Positions 36,986-45,955 of a DNA stretch of 64,000 bases are shown one piece after another. The stretch is from Rhodoblastus sp963727035 (GTDB taxonomy: Bacteria; Pseudomonadota; Alphaproteobacteria; Rhizobiales; Beijerinckiaceae). The stretch spans positions 124,001 through 188,000 of the forward strand of contig CAVSEY010000018.1 in NCBI GenBank assembly GCA_963727035.1, in the 5' to 3' direction. Every line of letters begins with the position of its first letter. Positions within the stretch are counted from its first letter, which is position 1. Below the pieces are notes generated by a model that saw only the letters and a list, made by a program, of their open reading frames with translations, made no database searches and was not told the DNA's origin. A program made the translations under genes and the position numbers.

Positions 36986-37951
36986 TCAGGAGGAAAGGGC
37001 GATCTCCAGCCGCCGCCATTCCTCTTCCGCGCCCGGCAGGCCGAGCCGAAGCCAGCCGCGCGACCAGGGAAAGGCGCGCGTCCAGATTTTCCCGCCGGCC
37101 AGTTTCCCCTGCGCGGCCAAGGCGTCGCCCGTCTCATAGAGCCGAAACAGGTCGGTTCCGCCGACCAGGGTCCATCCGGCGCGCGCGGCCAACGCGTCGA
37201 GACGCCCCGCGTCTTTGGCGAGGCGTTTGCGCGTGACGATGCGCCACGCCTCGTCGCGCAGCGCGGCCGCCCCGATGGCGATGGCGGGGCCTGAGACCGG
37301 CCACGGGCCAGCCGCGTCGCGCAAGGCCGCGACGGTCTTCGCGCAGCCCAGCGCAAAGCCCAGCCGAAGCCCGGCGAGGCCATAAAATTTGCCGAAAGAG
37401 CGCACCACGACAAGATTTCCCCTGTCGGCATGCGGGCAAAGCGAAAGCTCCGGCGACGTGTCGCCAAAACTTTCGTCGACCAGCAGGCGTCCAACCTTTT
37501 CATGCAGCGCCAGCAGCGCGTCCGGCGTAAAGCGCCGGCCATCCGGATTGTTGGGGTTGACGATCACCGCGAGATCGGCCCCCGCCAGCGCTTCGAATTC
37601 CGACGTTGTTTCGACGCGCCAGCCGGCGCGCGCCAATTGCGCGGCATATTCGTTGTAAGTCGGGCCCAAAATGCGGGCGAGGCCCGGCGGCCCGAGGGAG
37701 GCGAGAAGCTGGATCGCGGTCTGGGCGCCGGCGAAGGCGGCGATCGGCGCCCGCGTCGCGAAGGCCGCGCGCGCGGCGGCGAGAAGGTTTTCGATTTCGG
37801 CGTGCGTCGGCAAATGCGCGAAGGCGCCGGGCGGAATCGCTGCGAAGGGATAGGGAATGCGGTTGATCCCTGTGGACAGGTCGATCCAGTCGCCGTCGCC
37901 GCAGGTCGCGCGGGCGCGGTCGAGATCGCCGCCATGATCGCGCGCGTTCAT
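36986..37951 (-). CDS. cobC: Threonine-phosphate decarboxylase CobC
   Basis: A 321-residue class I/II PLP aminotransferase-fold enzyme that makes (R)-1-amino-2-propanol O-phosphate for the nucleotide loop. Motifs: DLSTGINRIPYP at the start, VNPNNPDGRRF, LVDESFGD and the PLP-lysine motif VVRSFGKFYGLAGLRLGF. In Pseudomonas nomenclature this is CobC; Salmonella names it CobD. It overlaps cbiB by four bases on the same strand, and its product is the substrate that CbiB attaches. Confidence 0.93.
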   Translation of the reverse strand: MNARDHGGDLDRARATCGDGDWIDLSTGINRIPYPFAAIPPGAFAHLPTHAEIENLLAAARAAFATRAPIAAFAGAQTAIQLLASLGPPGLARILGPTYNEYAAQLARAGWRVETTSEFEALAGADLAVIVNPNNPDGRRFTPDALLALHEKVGRLLVDESFGDTSPELSLCPHADRGNLVVVRSFGKFYGLAGLRLGFALGCAKTVAALRDAAGPWPVSGPAIAIGAAALRDEAWRIVTRKRLAKDAGRLDALAARAGWTLVGGTDLFRLYETGDALAAQGKLAGGKIWTRAFPWSRGWLRLGLPGAEEEWRRLEIALSS

Positions 37952-38907
37952 GCGAACCTCGTCAAAACCAGCAAGGCGAGCAGCGCCGCGGCCAAAAACA
38001 TGGCCCGGCGATAAAGCGTCAGTCCGGCCGAAAGGTCGGCGGCGGCGGGGTCGCGCCCGCCCGGATTGAGCCAGGGCTCCGTGACGATACGCCCCGCATA
38101 GGCGCGCGGGCCGGAAAGGCGCAGCCCAAGCGCCCCGGCCATGGCGGATTCAGGCCAGCCGGCGTTGGGCGAGCGATGCGCGCGCGCGTCGCGCCGCATG
38201 GCGGAAAATGCGGCGGCCTTTCTTTGCGCGACAAGCACAAAAAGCAGCGCCGTCAGTCGCGCGGGAATCAGATTGGCGAGATCGTCGGCGCGCGCCGAGG
38301 CCCAGCCGAAAGTTTCGTGGCGCGGCGTGCGATGTCCGATCATCGAATCGAGCGTATTGAGCGCCTTATAGCCGACAAGGCCCGGCAGGCCGGCGACGGC
38401 GCCCCAGAACAGGGGCGCGATGACGCCGTCGGACGCATTTTCCGCAAGGCTTTCCAATGCGGCGCGGCCAACTCCCGCCTCATCGAGATTATGCATGTCG
38501 CGTCCGACGATCATCGCGCAGGCGCGGCGCGCGGCTTCGAGATCGCCCGCCGCCAGGGGCGCGGCGACCGCGCCGACATGGACATGGAGCGAGCGCGCGG
38601 CGACAAAGGGCCACGCCAGAAGCGCGCCCAGCGCAACCCCCCGCCAATCGGAAGGCAAGAGCGCCTCGGCGGCAAGCGCCCAGCCCGCCGCGCCGCCGAC
38701 GACCAGAAACAGGCATAGCCCGCCCGCCGCCTTGCGCCAGGCGGGCGGCGCGCTTTCCCGATTGAGCTTGCGGTCCAAAGCTGAAATCGCGGCCCCGATC
38801 CAGGCTGCCGGATGGCCGATGCGGCGATAAAGAGCGGCCGGCCAGCCGACCGCCGCCTCCAGGGCGAAGCCCAGCAGCAGGGCCGGCGTGAAACTGCCCG
38901 GCGTCAT
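37948..38907 (-). CDS. cbiB: Adenosylcobinamide-phosphate synthase CbiB (CobD)
   Basis: A 319-residue integral membrane protein with several hydrophobic segments. It joins the aminopropanol phosphate to adenosylcobyric acid. Recognised by HPAAWIGAAISALDRKLNRE (early, near residue 32), ESLAENASDGVIAPLFWGA near 150 and YKALNTLDSMIGHRT near 180. Length is normal. Start ATG 38907; coupled to cobC downstream by a 4-bp overlap and preceded by cobP 41 bases upstream on the same strand. Confidence 0.94.
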   Translation of the reverse strand: MTPGSFTPALLLGFALEAAVGWPAALYRRIGHPAAWIGAAISALDRKLNRESAPPAWRKAAGGLCLFLVVGGAAGWALAAEALLPSDWRGVALGALLAWPFVAARSLHVHVGAVAAPLAAGDLEAARRACAMIVGRDMHNLDEAGVGRAALESLAENASDGVIAPLFWGAVAGLPGLVGYKALNTLDSMIGHRTPRHETFGWASARADDLANLIPARLTALLFVLVAQRKAAAFSAMRRDARAHRSPNAGWPESAMAGALGLRLSGPRAYAGRIVTEPWLNPGGRDPAAADLSAGLTLYRRAMFLAAALLALLVLTRFA

Positions 38908-38948
38908 GCGGCTTTTCCCTCTTCGCGCGACAAATGTTTCTCCGCAGC

Positions 38949-39446
38949 TTACTTCAATCGCAGCGGCAGGCCCGCCGCGACCAGCGTGACCCTATCGGCG
39001 ATTTCGGCGACGCGCCGATTGAGCCGGCCTTGTTCGTCGGCGAAGCGCCGCGCCAGCGCGTTGTCCGGCGTGATGCCCCAGCCGACCTCGTTGCTGACCA
39101 TCACAATATGGCCCGGAAGGCCGGGAAGGACGGCGAGCAGAAGGTCGATTTCGCTCTCGACGCCGCCCAGCAGGACGTTGGACAGGAAAAGCGTCAGGCA
39201 ATCGACCAGCAGGCATTTTTCCGCCCCGGCCTCGCGCGCCAGAACCTCGGCCAGACGCACAGGCTCCTCCAAAGTGCGCCAATGGTCCGGGCGCTGTTGT
39301 CGATGAAGCGCGATGCGCGCGCGCATTTCTTCGTCGCGGCCTTCGCCGGTGGCGAGATAGGCGACGGGCAGACCGGAAAGGCGCGCCTGGCTTTCCGCAA
39401 AGGCGCTCTTGCCGGAGCGGGCGCCGCCGAGAACAAGTTCGAGCAT
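38949..39446 (-). CDS. cobP: Adenosylcobinamide kinase/guanylyltransferase CobP (CobU)
   Basis: A 165-residue bifunctional enzyme that phosphorylates adenosylcobinamide and then adds GMP. The P-loop LVLGGARSGKS is at residues 4-14; ATGEGRDEEMRARI carries the second nucleotide segment, and VSNEVGWGITPDN the conserved acidic motif. Named CobP in Pseudomonas, CobU in Salmonella. First gene of a cobP-cbiB-cobC run on the minus strand. Confidence 0.94.
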   Translation of the reverse strand: MLELVLGGARSGKSAFAESQARLSGLPVAYLATGEGRDEEMRARIALHRQQRPDHWRTLEEPVRLAEVLAREAGAEKCLLVDCLTLFLSNVLLGGVESEIDLLLAVLPGLPGHIVMVSNEVGWGITPDNALARRFADEQGRLNRRVAEIADRVTLVAAGLPLRLK

Positions 39447-39582
39447 AGCTCCCTATAAAGCCTGCGCGCCAAAACCGGAAAAATCTTTGGTCCCATGGCG
39501 CGAAAATCGCGGGCGATCAAACCGCGAATCGCGGCCTGGCCAATCTTGTTCGGTCATTTCGCGCGGCTCGGCTAAGATGGGG

Positions 39583-39735
39583 CGATTCGGTCAAGGGAAC
39601 GCCGTGGAAGTCGGCGACGGGCCCGCCGCTGTGACCGGGGACGAAAGCCGCATGCCGTATCTTTTGCGGCGGCCACTGCCCTGGGGCGGGAAGGCGCGGC
39701 GGACGGTCGATCCGGGAGTCAGAAGACCTGCCGAA
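39583..39735 (+). promoter_or_regulatory. Cobalamin riboswitch upstream of cobT
   Basis: Conserved parts in order: TCAAGGGAACGCCGTGGAA, CCGCCGCTGTGACCGGGG, GGCCACTGCCCTGGGGCGGG and the B12 box AGTCAGAAGACCTGCC (39717-39732). It leads into cobT-cobS and the phosphatase gene. B12 should shut down nucleotide-loop assembly. Confidence 0.93.
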
Positions 39736-39744
39736 GTCTTTCTC

Positions 39745-39767
39745 GCGCGCCCCTGGACCGGGCGCGC
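39745..39767 (+). promoter_or_regulatory. Expression-platform hairpin before cobT
   Basis: GCGCGCCC (39745-39752) pairs perfectly with GGGCGCGC (39760-39767) over a 7-nt loop. It lies between the B12 box and the cobT ribosome site AAGGA (39772-39776). No T-run follows, so control of translation is likelier than termination. Confidence 0.55.
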
Positions 39768-39786
39768 CGGCAAGGATCTGAGTCGG

Positions 39787-40833
39787 ATGCATTCGGAAAA
39801 ATGGACGGTCGCGCCAGTTTCGCGCGCGATGGACGGCGCTTTACGGGAAAAAATCGATCGCAAGACCAAGCCGCTCGGCGCGCTGGGCCAGATGGAGGAC
39901 ATCGCGCTGCAAATCGGCCGCGCGCGGCAGAGCTTGAGTCCGAGTCTGAACCTCCCGCATATGGTGGTTTTCGCCGGCGATCACGGCGCGGCCAAGGCGG
40001 GAATCTCGGCCTATCCGCAGGACGTCACCTGGCAGATGGTCGAAAATTTCCTGGCCGGCGGCGCGGCGATCAATGTTTTCGCGCGCGCCAACGGACTCGC
40101 ATTGACCATTGTCGACGCCGGCGTCGCCCATGACTTCGGCCAACGCGCGGGCCTGACCGACGCGAAAATCGCGGCCGGAACCGGGAATTATCTCGAAGGG
40201 CCGGCCATGACTCCAGATCAGCGTGATGAGGCCATGAAGCGCGGCGCCGAAATGGTCCGCAAACTGGCCGCCGAGGGCTGCGATGTCGTCGCCTTCGGCG
40301 AGATGGGGATCGGCAATTCGGCCTCCGCCTCGCTCATCACCCATTGCCTGACCGGCGCGCCACTGGGCGAATGCGTCGGTCGCGGGACGGGCCATGACGA
40401 CGAAGGCCTCGCGCGCAAACACGCCCTATTGCGGCAGGCGCTGCAAGCCTGGAGCGGCGAGAGCGACGAACCGCTGGCGGTCATGGCGCGTTTCGGCGGG
40501 TTCGAAATCGCGATGATGACGGGCGCCATGCTCGCCGCCGCGCGTGCGAAAATGGTGGTTCTGGTCGATGGTTTCATCTGCGGCGCGGCGGCCCTGACCG
40601 CCGCGCGGATGGCGCCCGCCTTCCTCGATTATGCGATCTTCTGCCACGCCTCCGCCGAGCCAGGAGCGCGCGCGCAACTGGCGGCGATGCAGGCGGCGCC
40701 CTTGATCGATCTCGGGCTGCGCCTCGGCGAGGGCACCGGCGCCGCGCTCGCCTGGCCGCTCGTTCGCGCGGCTTGCACATTTTTGAACGAAATGGCGAGC
40801 TTCGATTCCGCCGGCGTTTCGGAAAAGCTATGA
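39787..40833 (+). CDS. cobT: Nicotinate-nucleotide:DMB phosphoribosyltransferase CobT (CobU)
   Basis: A 348-residue enzyme that makes alpha-ribazole phosphate from nicotinate mononucleotide and dimethylbenzimidazole, the BluB product. Motifs: KTKPLGALGQMEDIALQI near the start, VVFAGDHGAAKAGISAYP, GEMGIGNSASAS and the C-terminal LRLGEGTGAALAWPL with the catalytic Glu. ATG 39787 was chosen over an upstream in-frame start because the riboswitch occupies that stretch. The stop overlaps the cobS start. Named CobU in Pseudomonas. Confidence 0.95.
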   Translation: MHSEKWTVAPVSRAMDGALREKIDRKTKPLGALGQMEDIALQIGRARQSLSPSLNLPHMVVFAGDHGAAKAGISAYPQDVTWQMVENFLAGGAAINVFARANGLALTIVDAGVAHDFGQRAGLTDAKIAAGTGNYLEGPAMTPDQRDEAMKRGAEMVRKLAAEGCDVVAFGEMGIGNSASASLITHCLTGAPLGECVGRGTGHDDEGLARKHALLRQALQAWSGESDEPLAVMARFGGFEIAMMTGAMLAAARAKMVVLVDGFICGAAALTAARMAPAFLDYAIFCHASAEPGARAQLAAMQAAPLIDLGLRLGEGTGAALAWPLVRAACTFLNEMASFDSAGVSEKL

Positions 40834-41590
40834 TCGCGCGGGAGATCGCTTCGTTCTTCGCCGCCCTGCGTTTCCTGACTCGCCTGCCGGGGCCGCGATG
40901 GGCGGGTTCGGCCGCCGAACAGCTCGACCTTTCGGCGCCTTTTTCCCGCTGGTCGGCGCATTGGTCGGCGCGATCGGCGCGGCGGTCGCGCTCCTGGCGG
41001 CAACAGCCTGGCCGCATCCGGTCGCGATCGCGTTGAGCATGGGCGCGACGGCGGTCGTCACCGGCGCCTTTCATGAAGACGGGCTTTCGGACGCCGCCGA
41101 TGGATTTGGCGGCGGCTGGACGCGCGAGGACATATTGCGGATCATGAAGGACTCGCGTGTCGGATCCTTCGGCGTCGTCGCGTTGGTTCTCGTCCTGCTG
41201 ACCAAATTCGCATTGCTCAATTCCATCGCCGCGCCCGGCCGTTTGGCGGCGCTCATGATCGCCGGCCACGCGGCCTCCCGTCTGGCGCCCGTCGCGCTGA
41301 TCTTCGCCCTCGATTATGCGCGCGACGAGGCCGGCAAGGCCAGGCCAGTGGCGACCGGAATGACGACGGGCCGGCTGGCCCTGGCCGGTGTTTTTGGCTG
41401 CGCGCCAAGCTTGGCGCTGCCTCCGGGACCAGCTCTCGCGGCCCTGGTTTTCTGCCTGGGTTCAGCCGCCTTGGCCGGAAGATTTTTCCACAAGCGGATC
41501 GGTGGATATACCGGCGACTGCCTCGGCGCGACGCAGCAGATTTCCGAAATCGCTTTCTATCTCGGCGCGACATGCGGCGCCTTTTCCTGA
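40830..41590 (+). CDS. cobS: Adenosylcobinamide-GDP ribazoletransferase CobS (CobV), one frame break
   Basis: About 253 residues, a polytopic membrane enzyme that joins adenosylcobinamide-GDP with alpha-ribazole (phosphate), the last assembly step. The N-terminus FFAALRFLTRLPGPRW starts at ATG 40830, and the body has TGAFHEDGLSDAADGFGGG with the metal-binding acidic residues and MKDSRVGSFG. The frame changes at about 40925-40945 (after AEQLDL, resuming GAFFPLVGALVG), a one-base shift in CTTTCGGCGCCTTTTTC. The end overlaps the phosphatase start by 19 bases. Confidence 0.88.
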
Positions 41591-42132
41591 TCCGCCATCC
41601 GAAAGCCGCCGTCGCGCCCGGGCTCTGCTACGGACGTTCGGACATTGGCCTGGAGCGCCCCGCCGAAGAAGATGCGTCCCGTCTGCGCCGCCTGCTGCCG
41701 GCAAATGCGCCGCTGTTCTCCAGCCCCTTGCGCCGCTGCCGTCTGCTGGCCGAGGCCCTATGCCCGGCTCCGCGTTTCGACGACCGCTTGCGGGAAATGG
41801 ATTTTGGCGACTGGGAATTGAGGCCATGGGATCAGATCGATCGCGACCTTCTCGACGCCTGGGCGCGCGACCCGTTGAATTTCACGCCGCCGGGCGGCGA
41901 AAGCGCCCGAAATCTGCACGCCCGCGTCACCGAATTTTGCCAAGAGCTTGAAGCACAGGAAGAGATTGAAGCGCATGACCGACAAGAGGCCATCCTTCTG
42001 GCGCATGGCGGCGTCTTGCGTGCGGTCGCGTCGGCGCTGACCGGCGCCCCCGACTGGATGACGGCGCCTTTTGATTTCGGCGCGGTCAGCCTTGTCGAGA
42101 ACGGAGCGTTCATCTGGACCAACAGGCGCTGA
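41572..42132 (+). CDS. Alpha-ribazole phosphatase (histidine phosphatase family)
   Basis: A 186-residue phosphoglycerate-mutase-like phosphatase. The catalytic motif is RHP at residues 8-10 (LFLIRHPKAA), where RHG is usual, and the C-terminal AHGGVLRAV carries the second histidine. EMDFGDWELRPWDQI near residue 75 is typical of CobC-type alpha-ribazole phosphatases. Its position at the end of the cobT-cobS operon, overlapping cobS, supports a role in removing the phosphate from alpha-ribazole phosphate or adenosylcobalamin phosphate. Salmonella calls this gene cobC; the symbol is left out to avoid confusion with the decarboxylase. Confidence 0.85.
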   Translation: MRRLFLIRHPKAAVAPGLCYGRSDIGLERPAEEDASRLRRLLPANAPLFSSPLRRCRLLAEALCPAPRFDDRLREMDFGDWELRPWDQIDRDLLDAWARDPLNFTPPGGESARNLHARVTEFCQELEAQEEIEAHDRQEAILLAHGGVLRAVASALTGAPDWMTAPFDFGAVSLVENGAFIWTNRR

Positions 42133-42457
42133 CTGTGGTTAACGGTCCCTCCTGTTCGGCATTTCATACCGACGACCCAACAGCGCCCCTGCGACATCGG
42201 CGACCGAACGCGATTTCGTCCGATCTTTGGGTTTCGTTCACTCTGGATACGTAATGATCGGTCGTCGTTCACAACCGGACCGTCACGCCTTGAAGCCGGC
42301 CGCCTGTTTTGGGTCGACTCCGGAATCCGGACTGACGAGCCACGAATTTCCGGATGTGGCGCGATCCTGCCCTTGCGCCTTCGACCGCTCAGCCACAAAA
42401 GAGCTTTCCGTCGCTTCAAGGCCGGAACCCGCACGCCGGCGGACGCGAATTGCTCGA
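42133..42457. other. Intergenic region between convergent genes
   Basis: 325 bases between the end of the cobalamin locus and the outer-membrane protein gene. I see no gene, no strong hairpin with T-run and no repeat. Confidence 0.4.
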
Positions 42458-43111
42458 TCAGGGCATGCCCGGCTGCGGGACCAGCGCCGGGCCGAAGCCG
42501 CCGTGCTGCTGAATGGAGTTGACCTCGACGCCGACCACCAGATTGTCGGTGACGGCGTAATTCACGCCCGCGCCGACCATGGTGATGCTGCTGGTCGGCT
42601 GCGAGCCGATCGCCATGTCGTTGAGCGCGGCGAAGCCGACGGGCGCGCCGTTGATCGCGCTGCTCGGACGGGCAAGGCCCGCGCCGAAAGTGACATAGGG
42701 CATCAGCCGGCCCATGTCATAGCCGACATTGACCTGCGCCATGCCGAAATCATAGCCGCGCGGCCCCCAGTTATAGAGGCCCGGCATATAGCCGACCGAG
42801 CCCTGCGCGCCGATGACGATGCGATTGTCCAGTTCCTTGTAATAGCCGACAAAGGCGTCGCCGCCAAAACCGCCGCGCGCGCCATGGCCCGAGGCGGCGG
42901 CGCCGAACAGGTCGGTCCCCATTGTCAGGCCGGACCAGGGATTGGCCGGCGGCGGCGCATCCCAGGGCGGCGGCGGGGCGGGGGTGAGCGCCGGCGGCGC
43001 CTCAAGCGTCGAGCCGCCGTCGCCCCCGGCGAAGTAGGGGAGTCCGTCGGCGCGCGCCGACGCGGCAAGGGCAAGGCAAAGCAGAGCGGAACAGCAGGCG
43101 GCGCGGATCAT
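42458..43111 (-). CDS. Outer-membrane beta-barrel protein (opacity/OmpA-like porin)
   Basis: A 217-residue secreted protein. Residues 1-22 form a signal peptide with cleavage after ARA. A Pro/Ala linker follows (PALTPAPPPPWDAPPP), then an eight-stranded-barrel-like pattern of alternating residues: GGDAFVGYYKELDNRIVIG, GYDFGMAQVNVGYDMG, LMPYVTFGAGLA, ITMVGAGVNYAVTDNLVVG. This fits the small porins abundant in Hyphomicrobiales outer membranes. ATG 43111 with GAGG upstream decides the start. The last strand usually ends in Phe; here it ends PQPGMP, so the C-terminus is unusual or the barrel is atypical. Confidence 0.65.
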   Translation of the reverse strand: MIRAACCSALLCLALAASARADGLPYFAGGDGGSTLEAPPALTPAPPPPWDAPPPANPWSGLTMGTDLFGAAASGHGARGGFGGDAFVGYYKELDNRIVIGAQGSVGYMPGLYNWGPRGYDFGMAQVNVGYDMGRLMPYVTFGAGLARPSSAINGAPVGFAALNDMAIGSQPTSSITMVGAGVNYAVTDNLVVGVEVNSIQQHGGFGPALVPQPGMP

Positions 43112-43257
43112 GGGAACCTCTTCGGACGGCGACACTATAATCGCAACCCAAAGGGGCGGCAAAGTGGCGGGCGCCATCCGCAGCGCCAGGTAACCAAAAA
43201 GCAAAATGTCCGGATTATCCTCCATTCGGCCTGACGCCTGACGCGAGATGAACGGGA

Positions 43258-43842
43258 ATGACCATGCGTTTGAATCTGAAACCCTTTGCTTTCCCGGAAC
43301 GCACGAGCGGAACGTTCCGCGCCGAATTGGCGTCGACCCTCTTCATCTGCCTCTACTTGAGCATGCGCATTCCGTTCATCGTCGGGCATTTCTGGCGGCT
43401 GGCCGTCCCGATCGCCTTGCTCGCCGCCTGCTATGCCCTCAAGGTCGCCTTGATGGTCTGGCTGGAGCTGCGCGGCGGGACCGCATGGGATTTCGGCCAT
43501 TCGCCGAAACTCGTGATCAACGGTCCCTATCGCTACAATCGAAATCCGGTTTATCTCGTCGTGGTGGCGCAATTCGCGCTCTGGTTCGCGATCGTGGTCT
43601 ATTGCGAAATCCAGGTGGTCAGTCTCGGCGGCGGGTTCGGCCCGGCGATGTTCTGGGTGGTCGGCGCCGCCCTGAGCATGATCGGTCCGTGGCTCTATTA
43701 CGACCGCATCGCGATCCCGCGCGAGGAGAAACGCCTCACCGAGGATCACGGAACGGAATTTCTCGATTATTGCGCCCAGGTCCCGCGTTGGGGCGTGAGA
43801 TTTGCTCCGCCCGTTCTTCCGCAAGACAAGGCGCCGGCGTGA
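43258..43842 (+). CDS. Isoprenylcysteine carboxyl methyltransferase-family membrane protein
   Basis: A 194-residue polytopic protein of the ICMT/PEMT methyltransferase group. Four hydrophobic segments are visible, followed by the SAM-binding signature GPYRYNRNPVYL near residue 90 and the C-terminal EEKRLTEDHGTEFLDYCAQVPRW. Bacterial members methylate unknown lipids or small molecules. Start ATG 43258 has GGGA directly upstream; a second Met lies two codons on. Converges with nadD with a 13-base gap. Confidence 0.75.
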   Translation: MTMRLNLKPFAFPERTSGTFRAELASTLFICLYLSMRIPFIVGHFWRLAVPIALLAACYALKVALMVWLELRGGTAWDFGHSPKLVINGPYRYNRNPVYLVVVAQFALWFAIVVYCEIQVVSLGGGFGPAMFWVVGAALSMIGPWLYYDRIAIPREEKRLTEDHGTEFLDYCAQVPRWGVRFAPPVLPQDKAPA

Positions 43843-43855
43843 CCGAACCGCTGGT

Positions 43856-44467
43856 TCAAGGGTTCGGGTCGATCGAGCCGGATCGCGCGGCGCGCAATTC
43901 GGTCGACGACAGGGCCGACCTCGGGCCGTGCAACACGATCAGCGCGGGCGGGCGGCGCAAGGCCAGGTTTTTCGCCTGCGATTCCGGCAGGCGGCGGCCG
44001 GCGAACCAGCTTGCGGCGAGGCCGCGTTCGGCGCGATGGGTCGCGCCGGGCCGGTCGACCACCAGGATCGGCATTTTGCGCGCGATCTCGCGCCAGCGCC
44101 TCCAGCGGAAAAAACCGGCGAGATTATCCGCGCCCATGATCCAGACGAAATGGACGCCGGGACAGGAACGGCGCAGGAAATCCACGGTCTGAAAGGAATA
44201 GACGGCGCTGATTTCGGCCTCGAATCCGGTGACCACGACGCGCGGGTCGCGGATCAGCCGCCGCGCCGCCGCCATGCGTTGGGACAGGGACGGCAGGCCC
44301 TCGCGCGATTTCAGCGGATTTCCCGGCGAGACCATCAGCCAGATGCGGTCGAGGCCGAGCTTTTTGAGCGCCAGTTCGCACACCAGGGCGTGGCCCGCAT
44401 GGGGCGGATTGAACGTCCCGCCGAACAGGCCGATCCGCATGCCGCGCGAAAAAGGCGGCAGGATCAC
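43856..44467 (-). CDS. nadD: Nicotinate-nucleotide adenylyltransferase NadD
   Basis: About 203 residues. NadD converts nicotinate mononucleotide to its dinucleotide in NAD synthesis. The nucleotidyltransferase motif GLFGGTFNPPHAGH (HxGH) is near the N-terminus, WLMVSPGNPLK follows and the C-terminal HGPRSALSSTELR holds the ISSTxIR-type motif. Two starts are possible: GTG 44467, which overlaps the proA stop in a GTGA and preserves the common LPPF-x3-GMRIGLFGG N-terminus, or ATG 44440. I prefer GTG for the coupling. proA-nadD order is common in this order of bacteria. Confidence 0.88.
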   Translation of the reverse strand: MILPPFSRGMRIGLFGGTFNPPHAGHALVCELALKKLGLDRIWLMVSPGNPLKSREGLPSLSQRMAAARRLIRDPRVVVTGFEAEISAVYSFQTVDFLRRSCPGVHFVWIMGADNLAGFFRWRRWREIARKMPILVVDRPGATHRAERGLAASWFAGRRLPESQAKNLALRRPPALIVLHGPRSALSSTELRAARSGSIDPNP

Positions 44468-45756
44468 GGCCGCGTCTGTCCGTCGCCGTGGACGACATAT
44501 TTGAACGAAGTGAGCTGCGCCACCCCGACCGGCCCGCGCGCATGCATCCGCCCGGTCGCTATGCCGATCTCGGCGCCGAAGCCGAATTCGCCGCCATCGG
44601 CGAACTGGGTCGAGGCGTTGTGGATCACGATCGCCGAATCCACCTCGCGCAGGAATTTTTCCGCTTTTTGAGCGTTTTCGGTGACGATGCAGTCGGTGTG
44701 ATGCGAGCCGTAGGTCTCGATATGGTCGATCGCGCCCTGCACCCCGTCCACCAGTTTCGCCGCGATGATCGCGTCGAGATATTCGGCGCGCCAATCGTCC
44801 TCGGCCGCAGCGACAACGCGCGGATCGGCCTTTTGCGCCGCCTCGTCGCCGCGCACCTCGCATTGCGCGTCGAGCATCAGCCGGACCAGCGGCGCAAGCA
44901 GGCGCTCCGCCCCGGCGCGGTCGACCAGCAGCGTCTCCGCCGCGCCGCAGACGCCGGTGCGGCGCATCTTGGCGTTGAGCAGGATCTTTTTCGCCTTTTC
45001 GAGATCGGCCTCGGCGTCGACATAGACATGCACGACGCCTTCGAGATGGGCGAAGACCGGCACCCGCGCCTCGGCCTGCACCCGCGCCACCAGGCTTTTG
45101 CCGCCGCGCGGCACGATCACGTCGATGGCGCCGTTGAGGCCCGCCAGCATGGCGCCGACGGCGGCGCGGTCGCGGGTGGGAATGAGCTGGATGCTCGTCT
45201 CGGGCAGGCCCGCTTCCTTGAGCCCGGCGGCGAGGCAGGAATGGATCAGCCGCGCGGAGTAAAAACTCTCCGAGCCGGCGCGCAGAATCGCGGCGTTGCC
45301 GGCCTTGAGGCAGAGCCCGCCGGCGTCGGCGGTGACATTGGGCCGGCTCTCGAAAATCACCCCGACCACGCCGAGCGGCGTCGAGACGCGATCGATCCGC
45401 AAGCCGTTGGGCCGCTCGAACGTCTCCAGCAGCCGGCCGACGGGGTCGGGCAGCACGGCGATTTCTTCGAGACTCCGGGCGATGGCGGCGATGCGCTGGT
45501 CGTCGAGCAGCAGGCGGTCGAGCAGGGCCGCCCCGAGGTTTTTGGCCCGCGCGCTGGCCATGTCGCGCGCATTGGCCTCAAGCAGTTCCGGCTTGCGGGC
45601 GAGCAGAATTCTGGCGGCGGCGCGCAGGGCAAGATTTTTCTGTTCCGGCGAGGCGAGCGCCAGCACGCGCGCGGCCTTGCGCGCCTCGCGTCCGATCGCC
45701 AGAACGACCGTTTCGAGATCGGCGGCCCCGCCGTCCACCACATTCAGGCTTTCCAT
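44464..45756 (-). CDS. proA: Gamma-glutamyl phosphate reductase ProA
   Basis: A 430-residue NADPH-dependent aldehyde-dehydrogenase-fold enzyme, second step of proline synthesis. Motifs: PLGVVGVIFESRPNVT, ALCLKAGNA-type GLCLKAGNAAILRAGSE, and the catalytic cysteine in MRRTGVCGAAETLL. Start ATG 45756 is chosen over a TTG nine codons upstream. Overlaps nadD. Its partner proB lies 3 kb further on the same strand, so the pathway is only loosely clustered, with mgtE and a flavoprotein gene in opposite orientation in between. Confidence 0.95.
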   Translation of the reverse strand: MESLNVVDGGAADLETVVLAIGREARKAARVLALASPEQKNLALRAAARILLARKPELLEANARDMASARAKNLGAALLDRLLLDDQRIAAIARSLEEIAVLPDPVGRLLETFERPNGLRIDRVSTPLGVVGVIFESRPNVTADAGGLCLKAGNAAILRAGSESFYSARLIHSCLAAGLKEAGLPETSIQLIPTRDRAAVGAMLAGLNGAIDVIVPRGGKSLVARVQAEARVPVFAHLEGVVHVYVDAEADLEKAKKILLNAKMRRTGVCGAAETLLVDRAGAERLLAPLVRLMLDAQCEVRGDEAAQKADPRVVAAAEDDWRAEYLDAIIAAKLVDGVQGAIDHIETYGSHHTDCIVTENAQKAEKFLREVDSAIVIHNASTQFADGGEFGFGAEIGIATGRMHARGPVGVAQLTSFKYVVHGDGQTRP

Positions 45757-45955
45757 CGCATTTCGTCCGGGCGTCTTCAGCAAGTTGAAATTGGGGAGCG
45801 AGATTTAGCAGACCCGGCGCTGACCGCCAAACGCGGCCGCTGGCGCCGGATGTGACGGAAGCTCCGCATTTTTGCGTTTTTCCGCCGCGTCCCCTTGGCT
45901 CACGCCGCGTTTTGGTCAAGATGCCGTGAGGCCCGCCGCTGTCCAGGGAGCCCGA

